Shown here in pieces: positions 1-8,094 of a stretch of DNA of 64,000 nt. The stretch's first letter is position 1, and each line of letters starts with the position of its first letter. Both the position numbers and the translations under genes were made by a program. The notes under the pieces are model-generated. The model had not been told where the DNA came from. It saw nothing but the letters and a program-made list of their open reading frames with translations, and made no database searches. The stretch is from CAYLGY01 sp964383325 (GTDB lineage Bacteria; Pseudomonadota; Alphaproteobacteria; Rhizobiales; Rhizobiaceae): positions 22,780 to 86,779 of the forward strand of contig CAYLGY010000003.1 of assembly GCA_964383325.1 (NCBI GenBank), in the 5' to 3' direction.

Positions 1-3000
1 GTGAAGACGACACCACTTGCGTGCGCCACGGGCGGCACCACGCCGCAACCCTGAACTGGTCCATCGGCTCTCCCGTCCCGATGGCAGGCAGGTCGAGAAC
101 GAGGGCCAGCGGCGGTCCTGCCATGCGATCGGCAGGTTGCAGATTGCCCGGCAGGCGCGGCCGTTCGCGCATGGGGCTTTGCAAGGAGAGTCGTCTTGCC
201 TCGATGCGGCGGACCATGCCCTCCTCGATGCGGGTCACCATGAACGGAGCGCTGGCCCCGGCAAAGGGAAAGCGGAATACGCTGCCGGGCTGGAACTGCC
301 GCGCCGAAAGCGGCAGCGCGAAGGAGATCCGGTCCCGTGCGGCATGGCGGCGTCGCAGCCAGTTCGCCGCCAGCGCCTCCCCGCGGCCGGTTTCGCAGAT
401 CAGCGGCAGGGAGATTTCCGCCTGGCCGGCGGAAGGGGTGACGGTCTGCCCGTGGCGCACGGTGACCGTCTGATATTCCTGCAACGGATCGCGCAAATGC
501 AGCACCACTTCGCCCGGCACGTCCTGCAGCGGCTCGCGCAGGACGGCGAGGCGAGTGCCCTCGTCCTCCACTGCGGTTTCCTCCGGTTCCGCCAGGATCG
601 CGTCCGGCGTATCCTCGTTGAAGAAGTTCAGGACGCCCCCCGCTTCGCTTGCGGCAATCCCGAAAAGATCGCACAGGGCATCGATGGCATTTCGCGCCGC
701 CTCCGGCCGGTCGATGACATAGCCGGTGATCATGCCGCCAACACGGCTGGTGTCGGCGGTCGGCAGCCCGTGATCGGCGAGGATCGCCTGCAGGAGATCG
801 CCGAGCGCCACGCCGCAGAGCCGCCCGTTCAGCCAATGGCCGCATGGCCAGTTGCCGCCATCCTTCCATCGTTCCTGCGCCAGCGGGAAGGCCGGATAGG
901 GCCGGGCATCCCAGCACCAATGGTAGATCCTCGCCGGGTCCACCATGTGGCCGCCATAGGCAGGAGAGACCGGATTGGAAGCTGGAGAGAAACCCGGATG
1001 TGCCGGGTTCCACGCCTGCTGATGGGCCTCGAGAAAGGCGCGCTGGACGAAATCGTCGCGGCTGCCATCGGAATGCCATGGCCGGCCATGCTCGGAGGAT
1101 TTCAGATCGCCGAACAGGTTCGGCTGGTTCGGGCCCTTGTCGATGGCGGCGCAGCCGAGCTCGGTGAACCAGATCGGCTTCGAGCGCGGCACCCAGCCCG
1201 TCGGCATTTCCATTTCCACCCCGCCGATCCGTTCGTGATGCGCGTTCTCCCACCAGCCTCTCAGATCCTTGCAGCGGAAGACCCAGTGCTTGCCGTAAGC
1301 CTCGTCCGTGATCGGCGTGCGGATGCGCCCGGCGCGGTCAGCATCGCTCGCATAATACCAGTCAAACCCCTCCCCGCCGGCGATTGCGGCGCGGAGCGCG
1401 GCCCGGTCATGCGGGCTTGTCGCGCCATCGGGACTGGCGCCGGCCTCATCGCCATCGCGCCAGTCGGACAGGGGGAAATAATTGTCGATGCCGATGGCAT
1501 CCACGGCGTCGCAGGCCCAGAGCGGATCTAGGTGATAGCGCATGTCGCCGCTGCCATCGCTCGGCTGGTGGCCGAAATATTCCGACCAGTCAGCCGCGTA
1601 GGTGACGAGGGTCGCATCGCCAAGGATCGTTTTCACCTCCTGCGCCAGCTGCATCAACTCCTCGACAAAGGGATAGGCATCGGTCTCGTCGCGCAATGTC
1701 GTCAGTCCGCGCAGTTCCGAGCCGATGAGAAAGGCATCCACCCCGCCCGCGGCCAGTGCAAGATGCGCATGATGCAGGATCATGCGCCGGTATCCCCAGT
1801 CGCCAGGCGCTCCGGCAAAGCGGATCGTATCGCCTCCGGCCGTGAAATCGCCCGGCTCCGCCGTTCCGCAGAATGCGGCCACCTGGTCGCGGGCGAGTGC
1901 CGTCCGGTCGGCGCTGCCGGATACGCCGGGGCCGGGATCGCAGCAGATCCGGCCGCGCCAGGGATAGGCCGGCTGGCCGATCGCATTGCCGGCCGCAATG
2001 TCCATCATGAGAAAGGGATAGAGCGTGACCTTCAGGCCGCGAGCCTTCAGCTCGACAATCGCCTCGATCACGGAAAGGTCGGAAGGCGTGCCGCCATAGG
2101 CCGGGCTGCCAAGGTGGCGCGTCACCTCGACGGCGTCGCTGCGCGAAATACCGGAAACCCTCCAGCTGCGCGAAGCTTCCGGGGCGGCGCGGTCAACGAT
2201 CGCTGGCCGTAGCCGGCAGTGGCCGGCGCGCAGATCGTCTCCGAACCAGCTCGTCACCAGCGCCACATGTTCCAAATTCGGGCAGATGGCCTGCAATTCA
2301 TCGAGAGACGCGGCCAGATCGCTGCCGGCGAAAGAAACGGCGCGGTTCAACGTTTCCAGCGTGCCCGCGACCGGCCTTGCGAGCTGCCAGAATGCCGGGG
2401 CCGAACGCGTCACGGCCGTGGGCGAGAGTCCGTATTCGCTGGCACCCGGGATCAGCGCCACGGCGCGGATGTCGCGGTGCAGCTGCCCCACGGGACGAAT
2501 TACCTCGAACTGGAATTGCGGAATGCGATTGCCATAGGCTTCGAGCGGAAAGCGCTCCAGCACCACATAGGCGACGCCGCGATAGGCCGGTGCATTGCCT
2601 TCGCCCTGCTTGGCCTCGATGAGCGGGTCGGGCGGCTGATCCGGCGTGCCTCGGTAGAGCCGCAGCTCGATCTGCTCGCGGTCGATCTCCGCCCCGTCGG
2701 CCCAGATGCGACGCAAGGCGGCGATCTCGCCCTCGCAAAGCGCCAGCGCGACATTGGCGTAGTAGCTGTAGGTCGTGACCTTCGGCCCGCCCTTGCCGCC
2801 CTGGCGCTCGGTACGGCCCTCCTCCTCGAAGCGCGTTGCCCAGATCACGGTCGCACCGAGGCGCGCCGTCCCGTACAGGCGCGGAATGGGCTGGCCCTCT
2901 TCGGCGGAGAGCGGTCGCGGACCGGTCAGCCGCGGGCCCTGGATGCGGCGAGTCCCGCCGACCAGCGCCTGGTCGATCAGATAGCCCCCGATCGCGCCGG

Positions 3001-3082
3001 CAGCGGTGCCGATCGCCGCGCCGGTTGCCCCCAGCCATCCGCCGATCGCAGCGCCAGCCGCCTGAAGCAGGAGAGTCGCCAT
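1..3082 (-). CDS. GTA baseplate/host-specificity protein ('megatron', RcGTA g15-like), 3' end beyond window
   Basis: The reading frame starts at ATG 3082 and stays open to base 2, giving about 1,027 residues without a stop, so the C-terminus lies outside the window. The N-terminus is a glycine/alanine-rich hydrophobic stretch (MATLLLQAAGAAIGGWLGAT) followed by an IQGPRL / IPRLYGTARLGATVIW segment typical of phage TIM-barrel-like tail fibre or baseplate proteins. The middle has a glycoside-hydrolase-like TIM-barrel character (DWYYASDADRAG, IWFTELGCAA). In RcGTA-type particles this is the tail-tip hub that contacts the recipient surface. It is the last gene of the structural run and begins 3 bp after the NlpC/P60 gene ends, which is the conserved g14-g15 order. 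Family assignment comes from translation and synteny; the C-terminal receptor-binding part cannot be judged. Confidence 0.85.
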   Translation of the reverse strand, partial: MATLLLQAAGAAIGGWLGATGAAIGTAAGAIGGYLIDQALVGGTRRIQGPRLTGPRPLSAEEGQPIPRLYGTARLGATVIWATRFEEEGRTERQGGKGGPKVTTYSYYANVALALCEGEIAALRRIWADGAEIDREQIELRLYRGTPDQPPDPLIEAKQGEGNAPAYRGVAYVVLERFPLEAYGNRIPQFQFEVIRPVGQLHRDIRAVALIPGASEYGLSPTAVTRSAPAFWQLARPVAGTLETLNRAVSFAGSDLAASLDELQAICPNLEHVALVTSWFGDDLRAGHCRLRPAIVDRAAPEASRSWRVSGISRSDAVEVTRHLGSPAYGGTPSDLSVIEAIVELKARGLKVTLYPFLMMDIAAGNAIGQPAYPWRGRICCDPGPGVSGSADRTALARDQVAAFCGTAEPGDFTAGGDTIRFAGAPGDWGYRRMILHHAHLALAAGGVDAFLIGSELRGLTTLRDETDAYPFVEELMQLAQEVKTILGDATLVTYAADWSEYFGHQPSDGSGDMRYHLDPLWACDAVDAIGIDNYFPLSDWRDGDEAGASPDGATSPHDRAALRAAIAGGEGFDWYYASDADRAGRIRTPITDEAYGKHWVFRCKDLRGWWENAHHERIGGVEMEMPTGWVPRSKPIWFTELGCAAIDKGPNQPNLFGDLKSSEHGRPWHSDGSRDDFVQRAFLEAHQQAWNPAHPGFSPASNPVSPAYGGHMVDPARIYHWCWDARPYPAFPLAQERWKDGGNWPCGHWLNGRLCGVALGDLLQAILADHGLPTADTSRVGGMITGYVIDRPEAARNAIDALCDLFGIAASEAGGVLNFFNEDTPDAILAEPEETAVEDEGTRLAVLREPLQDVPGEVVLHLRDPLQEYQTVTVRHGQTVTPSAGQAEISLPLICETGRGEALAANWLRRRHAARDRISFALPLSARQFQPGSVFRFPFAGASAPFMVTRIEEGMVRRIEARRLSLQSPMRERPRLPGNLQPADRMAGPPLALVLDLPAIGTGEPMDQFRVAAWCRPWRTQVVSSS

Positions 3083-3085
3083 TTC

Positions 3086-3523
3086 TCACAACCCCTTGTC
3101 TGGAAAAGAGAATGCAGCCGCGATTCGCCGCCGCCAATGCGGTACCAGGACCGAAAGCACAACGGCGTTGCCCTGATAGGCATGTGCGAACCGCCCGTCC
3201 GGCATCAGGATGCCGGCATGGCGGCAGGCAAGATCGGGTCGCCAGCGAAAGAGCAGGAGGTCACCGGGGCGCGCAGCTTCCCGGTCGAGCTCGCTGCAGT
3301 GTCGGCGCGCGGCCTGCAGCATGCGATCCTCGCCTGCCTCCGCCCAGTCCGGCGCGTAATTGCCGGGCTGTTCGGGCGGCGTGCCGCAGACATTGCGCCA
3401 GACGCCGAGTACAAGGCCGAGGCAGTCGCATCCGACGCCGCGGCGGCTGGCCTGATGGCGATAGGGCGTTCCGAGCCAGAGCCGGGTTTCGGCAATGATG
3501 CGTTCACGAAGGGTCAGGCTCAT
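3086..3523 (-). CDS. GTA/phage NlpC/P60 cell-wall peptidase (g14-like)
   Basis: This 145-residue protein begins MSLTLRERIIAETRLWLGTP and carries the NlpC/P60 arrangement: a GVGCDCLGLV segment near residue 30 supplies the catalytic Cys, and DLACRHAGIL near residue 97 supplies the His. The family cleaves peptide cross-links in peptidoglycan. In GTA particles it sits at the tail tip and is thought to help DNA entry through the recipient wall. Its start overlaps the stop of the DUF2163 gene by 4 bp (3520-3523) and it is followed 3 bp later by the baseplate gene, so translation is probably coupled. Length and position match g14 of RcGTA-like clusters. Confidence 0.92.
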   Translation of the reverse strand: MSLTLRERIIAETRLWLGTPYRHQASRRGVGCDCLGLVLGVWRNVCGTPPEQPGNYAPDWAEAGEDRMLQAARRHCSELDREAARPGDLLLFRWRPDLACRHAGILMPDGRFAHAYQGNAVVLSVLVPHWRRRIAAAFSFPDKGL

Positions 3524-4392
3524 GGCACCAGTGGCCCGCCATCGAAAGTCAGGTCCTCGCGGACATAGGCATAGGCTGCATCATTCCCGGGCAGATGTGG
3601 AAAGCCCCGGAAATTCAAGGAATTGTCGAACTTCTCCTTGCAGGTCGCAAAGCGCTTGTCGCAACCGGCAATGACTGCGAAACCCGTCCCTGGCTCCATT
3701 TTCCTCGCCTCTGCCAGGGTCAGCCGGGCAATGGCGCCATCGACAAGGTGGCGCAGTACGCGCACCGGCCTGCCACCCGCCGGTGTCAGCCACCCAAAAG
3801 TAAACCAGTCCTCGGCAAAGCCCGTCAGCCCGTCGGCGCGCAGGAGGGTTTCCGCCTCCATGGAAATGACCGTGCCGGTGGCCCGATAGCCAGCCAGACC
3901 CGTATCGAAGCCACAGGCCGCATCGCCCAGCTCCGCATCGCAATCGCGGCGATAATGGCGCCCGGACGGCCGGTCGAGCGCCTGGACGAGGCTCTGCAAT
4001 TCTGCGGTGAAGGCTCCGTCCCTGCGTGAGATGCGCCCGATGAGGGTCCGGGCGATTGTCATGCGCTGGCCGGTCGCGCGCCAGTTGACGAGCAGGGTCT
4101 CGATCGTCGCCCCATCATACAGGCCCGTTTCGAGATCGTGCGCCGAAATGCGGTCGCTGGACAGGGCGCCGGCAAGGTCCATCGCATCGACGGCAAGGCC
4201 GAGCGACTGCCGCGCCTCCGTCGCGCTGAAACCTGTACCGGGCTCGAACGGCTCGCCATCCAGCACGAGGGTCCGGTCGTGATCGGTGAATCCCAGCACT
4301 GTTCCGTCGGACCGGGAAAGGCGCCAGCAATGACACAGCGTCGTGATCTCCTGGCGAAGATGATCGGCAAGGTCCGCGGGAATGTCGGTCAT
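3520..4392 (-). CDS. GTA tail protein, DUF2163/BR0599 family (g13-like)
   Basis: The product is 290 residues if it starts at ATG 4392 (MTDIPADLADHLRQEITTLC). The frame is open further upstream, but 4392 forms a 4-bp ATGA overlap with the preceding gene and matches the usual start of this family. It has the DUF2163 N-terminal region (GFTDHDRTL) and the C-terminal BR0599-type region (CDKRFATCKEKFDNSLNFRGFPHLPG) with paired cysteines. That cysteine pattern in RcGTA g13 binds an iron-sulfur cluster in the distal tail hub. Cys residues are visible here in CDAELGDAACGF and in CDKRFATCKEKF, consistent with the same cluster. Role is inferred from family and position. Confidence 0.9.
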   Translation of the reverse strand: MTDIPADLADHLRQEITTLCHCWRLSRSDGTVLGFTDHDRTLVLDGEPFEPGTGFSATEARQSLGLAVDAMDLAGALSSDRISAHDLETGLYDGATIETLLVNWRATGQRMTIARTLIGRISRRDGAFTAELQSLVQALDRPSGRHYRRDCDAELGDAACGFDTGLAGYRATGTVISMEAETLLRADGLTGFAEDWFTFGWLTPAGGRPVRVLRHLVDGAIARLTLAEARKMEPGTGFAVIAGCDKRFATCKEKFDNSLNFRGFPHLPGNDAAYAYVREDLTFDGGPLVP

Positions 4393-5033
4393 TCGGCGAC
4401 CTCCACGAGAGGAATGGCCGGAACCCGCCCGGCGCGAAAACTGACGAGACATGCCGACAGCCGCTCGCAATCGAATCTGACCGGCACGTCGAAGCTGTAG
4501 CCGGCCGTAATCTGCGCCCCCGGCCCCGGCGGTTCGAGGAACCGGATTTCCCCACGGAGGCAATCGATGCTGAAGCCGGCGCCTTCAGCCAGCGGATACC
4601 CCTCGACTGCAACCAGAACGGAGCCTGCGACCGGCTTGGTGATCCGGCGCAGGGCCGCCTGGTCACCCGCACCGTAGCGTTTGACGAGCTGGAAACACAG
4701 CGCCTCGCCATCGCCCATTCCGATCGGCTGGTCGAACGGCGTCTGCGTCGCATCCGGCCGGCAGGACTTCATGTCGAACGGATCGCGAAAGCGGAACGCA
4801 TGCAGCGAGCCGCGCCGCGCCTCGAAGAAGGCGATAGCCTCCTGCAGATCCTCGATTGCCGCGAGTCCCGTGCCGGCATCATAACGGCGGCGCGAGAAGG
4901 CAAAGCGCGCATTGCGGCGTTCCGCGCCGGAGCTCATGCGCACGATTTCGTTACGGTGCTCCGGCCCTCCCGTGGCGCCAAACGAGATGGCAAGCGGAAA
5001 AAGCACGTCATGAAAGGTGGAAAGTTCGGTCAT
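4389..5033 (-). CDS. GTA distal tail protein, DUF2460 (g12-like)
   Basis: The 214-residue product starts at ATG 5033 (MTELSTFHDVLFPLAISFGA), downstream of spurious in-frame codons, and shows the DUF2460/TIGR02217 pattern: FPLAISFGATGGPEHRNEIV at the N-terminus and a RFDCERLSACLVSFRAGRVP C-terminus. In RcGTA this family forms the distal tail (Dit-like) ring that links the tube to the baseplate hub. The stop overlaps the next start by 4 bp (4389-4392). It lies 10 bp after the tape-measure gene, which is the conserved g11-g12 position. Confidence 0.92.
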   Translation of the reverse strand: MTELSTFHDVLFPLAISFGATGGPEHRNEIVRMSSGAERRNARFAFSRRRYDAGTGLAAIEDLQEAIAFFEARRGSLHAFRFRDPFDMKSCRPDATQTPFDQPIGMGDGEALCFQLVKRYGAGDQAALRRITKPVAGSVLVAVEGYPLAEGAGFSIDCLRGEIRFLEPPGPGAQITAGYSFDVPVRFDCERLSACLVSFRAGRVPAIPLVEVAE

Positions 5034-5043
5034 GGTCTGCCTT

Positions 5044-5610
5044 TCAGAAATTCCGGAAGCCGCGCGAAACGGTACGCGCCAGCATTTCGGCAAGTTGCGC
5101 TTCCGACCTGGCGAACGCCGCCGGATCGGGTGCCTGGACATTGAAGGTGATCGAGACCGGGGCGCTCGCTCCCGATGCGGCAATGCCGAGACGGCCATCT
5201 GCGCCCCGGGCGAGCGGCATGATGGCTTCCGGGCCCGCCTCTCCCATCAGGCCAACCCCGCCGCGCATCGGGAACAGGCTGGGCTGGGCGACGATCCCGC
5301 CGCCGCTGACGACACCGCCCTGTGCGAAGGGAAAGAGGCCGGCAACGCTTCCGGCAACCTTGCCGAACAGCGAGGATGCGAGATTTTCCAGCGGCGCCAG
5401 ACCATGGCCGAGCGCCTTGCCGGCGAGATTCTGTCCCAGGCTGCGCAGAACATCGTCCAGCGCCTTGCCGCTGGTCGCCGCATCGCGCAGCGCTCCGGTC
5501 AGCGACGCGCCGAAACCGTCCGCCAGGCCTTCCAGTTCCTTCAGCGCCTTGGAAAATGGCGCAGTGTCGGCCCTGACCGCCACGGTCAGCGACGAGCTGG
5601 AGTCTTCCAT
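5044..5610 (-). CDS. GTA short tail tape-measure protein (g11-like)
   Basis: This 188-residue protein is far shorter than tape-measure proteins of siphophages, as expected for the very short GTA tail. The N-terminal third reads as helical (FSKALKELEGLADGFGASL). A glycine-rich hydrophobic centre (GGVVSGGGIVAQPSLFPMRG) with the GEAGPEAIMPL motif typical of phage tape-measure C-terminal regions follows, and the tail ends SRGFRNF. It sets tail length during assembly. Its start lies inside the last 25 bp of the preceding small gene, consistent with coupled translation. Confidence 0.87.
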   Translation of the reverse strand: MEDSSSSLTVAVRADTAPFSKALKELEGLADGFGASLTGALRDAATSGKALDDVLRSLGQNLAGKALGHGLAPLENLASSLFGKVAGSVAGLFPFAQGGVVSGGGIVAQPSLFPMRGGVGLMGEAGPEAIMPLARGADGRLGIAASGASAPVSITFNVQAPDPAAFARSEAQLAEMLARTVSRGFRNF

Positions 5611-5843
5611 TGTCCCGGTCCTTTCTGTTCATCAGGGAAAAGCCGCATCAGTGATTGGAGCCCGGCCCGATCCAGACCTGGCGGCGAAACGGGGATCAGG
5701 CCGCAGACATGGGCGAATTCAATCAGGCTGAGCGACCAGAATTGCCGTGGGGGAAGCCGCAGCAGGCCGAGACCGAGCGCCATGAGCCGCGCCCAGTCGA
5801 AACGGCCCGCACCTGCTGCGGCAATCAAGGGTTTGCGGCGCAT
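5586..5843 (-). CDS. GTA small tail assembly protein, rcc01693-type (g10.1-like)
   Basis: The product is 85 residues and begins MRRKPLIAAAGAGRFDWARL. It contains the short signature of this GTA family: FDWARLMALGLGLLRLPPRQFWSLSLIEF, i.e. an amphipathic segment followed by FW and an LxxxEF core. It overlaps the genes on both sides (19 bp with g10, 25 bp with the tape measure). By position it corresponds to the second tail-assembly chaperone reading frame found between the tail tube and tape measure in many siphophages. There is no evidence of a programmed frameshift here. The function is inferred from synteny. Confidence 0.78.
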   Translation of the reverse strand: MRRKPLIAAAGAGRFDWARLMALGLGLLRLPPRQFWSLSLIEFAHVCGLIPVSPPGLDRAGLQSLMRLFPDEQKGPGQWKTPARR

Positions 5844-6157
5844 TCTCCATTGCCGAAGCTTGCCGTCAGCAACCGCGCCACGATGCGCGCGAATCCGGCT
5901 GCCCCGCCTTCGGCCTGCATGGCCGCCACTTCTGCATCCGAGATTGCCGTGCCGCCGGCACGCAGGCCGGCGCCAAGGATGCGGATCATGTCCGTGGCGG
6001 AGAGGCGCTCTCCGTTGAACCTTGCGAGGAGTTCGGCAAGACTGGCCGCGCCGAAGGCCGTCTCCAGCTCGGCCAGCGCGCCGAGGGTAAGGCAGAGCCG
6101 GTACTTGCGGCCATCCAGCGCGGCCTCGATTTCACCGCGCGCGGAGTTGACGCTCAT
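5825..6157 (-). CDS. GTA tail assembly chaperone, gene transfer agent family protein (g10-like)
   Basis: A 110-residue protein with the conserved N-terminus of this family: MSVNSARGEIEAALDGRKYR, then LCLTLGALAELETAFGAASL. An AEVAAMQAEGG loop follows. This is the profile of the tail-assembly chaperone that coats the tape measure in short-tailed GTAs. It overlaps the tail-tube gene by 4 bp (6154-6157). It has no catalytic motifs and is probably not part of the finished particle. Confidence 0.85.
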   Translation of the reverse strand: MSVNSARGEIEAALDGRKYRLCLTLGALAELETAFGAASLAELLARFNGERLSATDMIRILGAGLRAGGTAISDAEVAAMQAEGGAAGFARIVARLLTASFGNGECAANP

Positions 6158-6573
6158 CCTGCTTCTCCCGCTTCACCAAACCGCAGCTCGCCTGCCGATT
6201 CGAGGGCAATCTCGAACGCGATCTCGCCATCATGCGCGCCGGAATATTCCAGCGCGACGATCTGGAACGGGCCGGATATTGCGGCAAGGCCAGGAATGAA
6301 CATTTCCCAGCAAGCTATTGTTTCACCGAGAAAAAGACTTCGAATGGCAAGATCCGAAGCCGCGTCCTTGAAGATGCCGGCGCCGGCGATCGACGCCCGC
6401 TTGATCCCGCAGCCGGCGAGCAGCTCGCGCCAGCGCCCGGCCGACTCGCTGTCGGTAATGTCGGCCGCCTCGCTGTTGAAGGCGATGCGGCGGGTCCGCA
6501 GCCCGGCCACGGTGACCGGCCCCTCGCCCAGGTCGATTTTCAGCAGCATGTCCCTGCCACGTTGCGCACTCAT
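6154..6573 (-). CDS. GTA major tail (tail tube) protein, TP901-1 family (g9-like)
   Basis: The product is 139 residues. It starts MSAQRGRDMLLKIDLGEGPV and carries the typical tail-tube signatures VAGLRTRRIAFNSEAADITD and SESAGRWRELLAGCG, with a C-terminal ALEYSGAHDGEIAFEIALES strand. These match the TP901-1 family of major tail proteins that stack as rings in GTA tails. It follows the tail-terminator gene after a 36-bp gap, the largest spacing in this part of the cluster, with a GGAGGG-like ribosome binding site just upstream of the start. Confidence 0.93.
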   Translation of the reverse strand: MSAQRGRDMLLKIDLGEGPVTVAGLRTRRIAFNSEAADITDSESAGRWRELLAGCGIKRASIAGAGIFKDAASDLAIRSLFLGETIACWEMFIPGLAAISGPFQIVALEYSGAHDGEIAFEIALESAGELRFGEAGEAG

Positions 6574-6609
6574 CCGGAGGGCTCCTTTCCAGGTTGAACA
6601 TCAGAAGGG

Positions 6610-7014
6610 TCAGGCCACGGGCTCCAGGACGGCGCGCAGGTTCAGCGCCGCATGGTGCACCGCCGCATCGGCGTCATGGCTGCAGAGACAGGAAAGCGTC
6701 GTCAGATTGACCAGCACGAAGGCCGCGGGCGCGAGCCCTTCGGCAAGAAGGGCCTCGATCCGTCCCGCAATCGCCGCGGCTTCCGCACTGCCTCGTGCCC
6801 TCGACCAGACATCAAGGGTCAGCAGGATTTCCGTGCCGGGTTCGGTGGCCGTGGACCAGTCATGCAAGGTCGCCCGGCCGAAGCTGAGATAGGGAAAGGC
6901 AGCCGAGGGCGGCGGATGATCGTAGACGCTCTGACCTTGCAGGACCGATGCCAGCCCCGCATCGGCGGCGAGGGTTTCCACGATCGCCCGTTTCAGGGCA
7001 GCGAGCGCGTTCAT
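6610..7014 (-). CDS. GTA tail terminator, DUF3168 (g8-like)
   Basis: This 134-residue protein shows the DUF3168 pattern: an N-terminal helix (LKRAIVETLAADAGLASVLQ), the YDHPPPSAAFPYLSFG segment, and the LTLDVWSRARGSAEAAAIAG core. The family forms the ring that caps the tail and joins it to the head. Its ATG overlaps the stop of the 49-aa gene by 4 bp (7011-7014), so it is likely translated by coupling to that small gene. Confidence 0.92.
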   Translation of the reverse strand: MNALAALKRAIVETLAADAGLASVLQGQSVYDHPPPSAAFPYLSFGRATLHDWSTATEPGTEILLTLDVWSRARGSAEAAAIAGRIEALLAEGLAPAAFVLVNLTTLSCLCSHDADAAVHHAALNLRAVLEPVA

Positions 7015-7160
7015 CCCCCGCCCTCCCGTCCGGTTTCGGTTGCCGTGGCGGGCGCCGACATGGCCGGAACCGCCGGCAGGCGCGAATTGCCGAGCCTGTG
7101 GCCGGCAGCGCGGATCAAGCGCAGCCAGTCCTGCCCGCCGGGCCGGAACTCCAGCTTCAT
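7011..7160 (-). CDS. Undescribed 49-aa protein translationally coupled inside the GTA cluster
   Basis: This reading frame is too short for usual gene callers but fits exactly between two GTA genes. Its ATG (7160) overlaps the stop of the head-closure gene in an ATGA (7157-7160), and its own TGA overlaps the ATG of the tail terminator in another ATGA (7011-7014). The product begins MKLEFRPGGQDWLRLIRAAG, is basic at the N-terminus, then becomes Ala/Pro/Thr-rich and ends GREGGG. It has no membrane segment or cysteine. The double coupling strongly suggests real translation. No homologue is recognised. By position it would belong to head-tail joining, where other phages keep an HK97-gp10-like gene, but it is much shorter than that family. 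Confidence 0.7.
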   Translation of the reverse strand: MKLEFRPGGQDWLRLIRAAGHRLGNSRLPAVPAMSAPATATETGREGGG

Positions 7161-7483
7161 GACTTGTCCTCCTTCACGCGGCAAACGAGATAGCGACGGG
7201 TCTCGTCCGGGTCCGTCACCGTCAGGATGTCGAATGGCCGGCCTGCCTTCTCGAAGCGCATGCCGCTGCGCACGTCGCCGCGATGGCGCAATGTGATGCG
7301 ATGCGTTGCGCTCTCCAGCCAGCGGCCGGCGCCGAAACGGCTTGTCGCTTCCACCGGCTCGATCATGGCGAAGACACGGGCCCGTTCGGTCCAGCGCCAG
7401 GCATCGCCACCCGGCATCGCCTCGATTTCCTGAAGGGAAAGCTCGTGGCGCAACGCGCCAGGGTCGATGAATACGGCGTTCAT
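7157..7483 (-). CDS. GTA head-closure (stopper) protein (g7-like)
   Basis: A 108-residue protein beginning MNAVFIDPGALRHELSLQEI, with the head-tail adaptor/stopper layout (WTERARVFAMIEPVEATSRF; THRITLRHRGDVRSGMRFEK; RRYLVCRVKEDKS). The family is related to SPP1 gp16 and closes the portal channel after packaging. It is coupled by 4-bp overlaps to the adaptor gene upstream (7480-7483) and to the 49-aa gene downstream. Position and length match g7 of RcGTA. Confidence 0.92.
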   Translation of the reverse strand: MNAVFIDPGALRHELSLQEIEAMPGGDAWRWTERARVFAMIEPVEATSRFGAGRWLESATHRITLRHRGDVRSGMRFEKAGRPFDILTVTDPDETRRYLVCRVKEDKS

Positions 7484-8046
7484 GCCAGCCTCGCCGGGCG
7501 GAACGTGTCTATGAGCCGGTCGAAGCCGGCGGGAAAGGCTACCGGCTGCCCGCTCGGCGCTACCGCCCCGCGGAACTCGTACCAGTGGGCCACCAGCATC
7601 AGGATCAGTCGCCGGAGCAGATCGGGCACCTCATTGCCCGATCCGCCATGGCCACAGCGGAAATCGATCTCGATGCCGTTCAGCGCAGGTCCCGGCGGCG
7701 GCCGTTCGGGAAAGTGGATGCGCGCCGGGCTCGACTGGAGGTCCGCCTGCCAGCCCGCGACGGAGGCCGGCTCGCCATTGGCGTCGTAAACCGCCACGGA
7801 AAGGATTTCGCGAACCGGCGTCCGGCGCAGCAGCGCAATGCCGCCGGGCGGCCAGTCATCCAGCACCAGCCGCCAGGATTGCTCCATCAGGGCTAGCCCC
7901 GTCTGGCGCTCGACCTCTTGCCGGGCGGCGCGGATCAGCTGCAGCAGCAGCAGATCGTCCATGCTGCCGGCAATCCGCAGATGCGCGCGCGCTTCGTGGA
8001 TCGTCACCGGTTCTGCAACCGGCGGCGCTATGAGGATCAGTGTCAT
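7480..8046 (-). CDS. GTA head-tail connector/adaptor protein (g6-like)
   Basis: The product is 188 residues. It has the connector N-terminus VAEPVTIHEARAHLRI followed by LLLQLIRAARQEVERQTGLA, the phage DNA-packaging gp6-like helical signature, and a FRCGHGGSGNEVPDLLRRLI segment. It binds under the portal ring to start the neck. It follows the capsid gene after a 48-bp gap and overlaps the stopper gene by 4 bp. Confidence 0.92.
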   Translation of the reverse strand: MTLILIAPPVAEPVTIHEARAHLRIAGSMDDLLLLQLIRAARQEVERQTGLALMEQSWRLVLDDWPPGGIALLRRTPVREILSVAVYDANGEPASVAGWQADLQSSPARIHFPERPPPGPALNGIEIDFRCGHGGSGNEVPDLLRRLILMLVAHWYEFRGAVAPSGQPVAFPAGFDRLIDTFRPARLA

Positions 8047-8094
8047 GGCTGGCTTTCCTGAAGGTTTGATTCAAGATGCGACGCATTGCCCGGC

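Noticed and set aside
17..3568. Long plus-strand frames of about 500 and 450 codons across the first GTA genes
   Set aside because: They lie antisense to the baseplate, NlpC and DUF2163 genes, have Arg/Gly/Ala-rich non-protein-like composition, lack ribosome sites and match no family.
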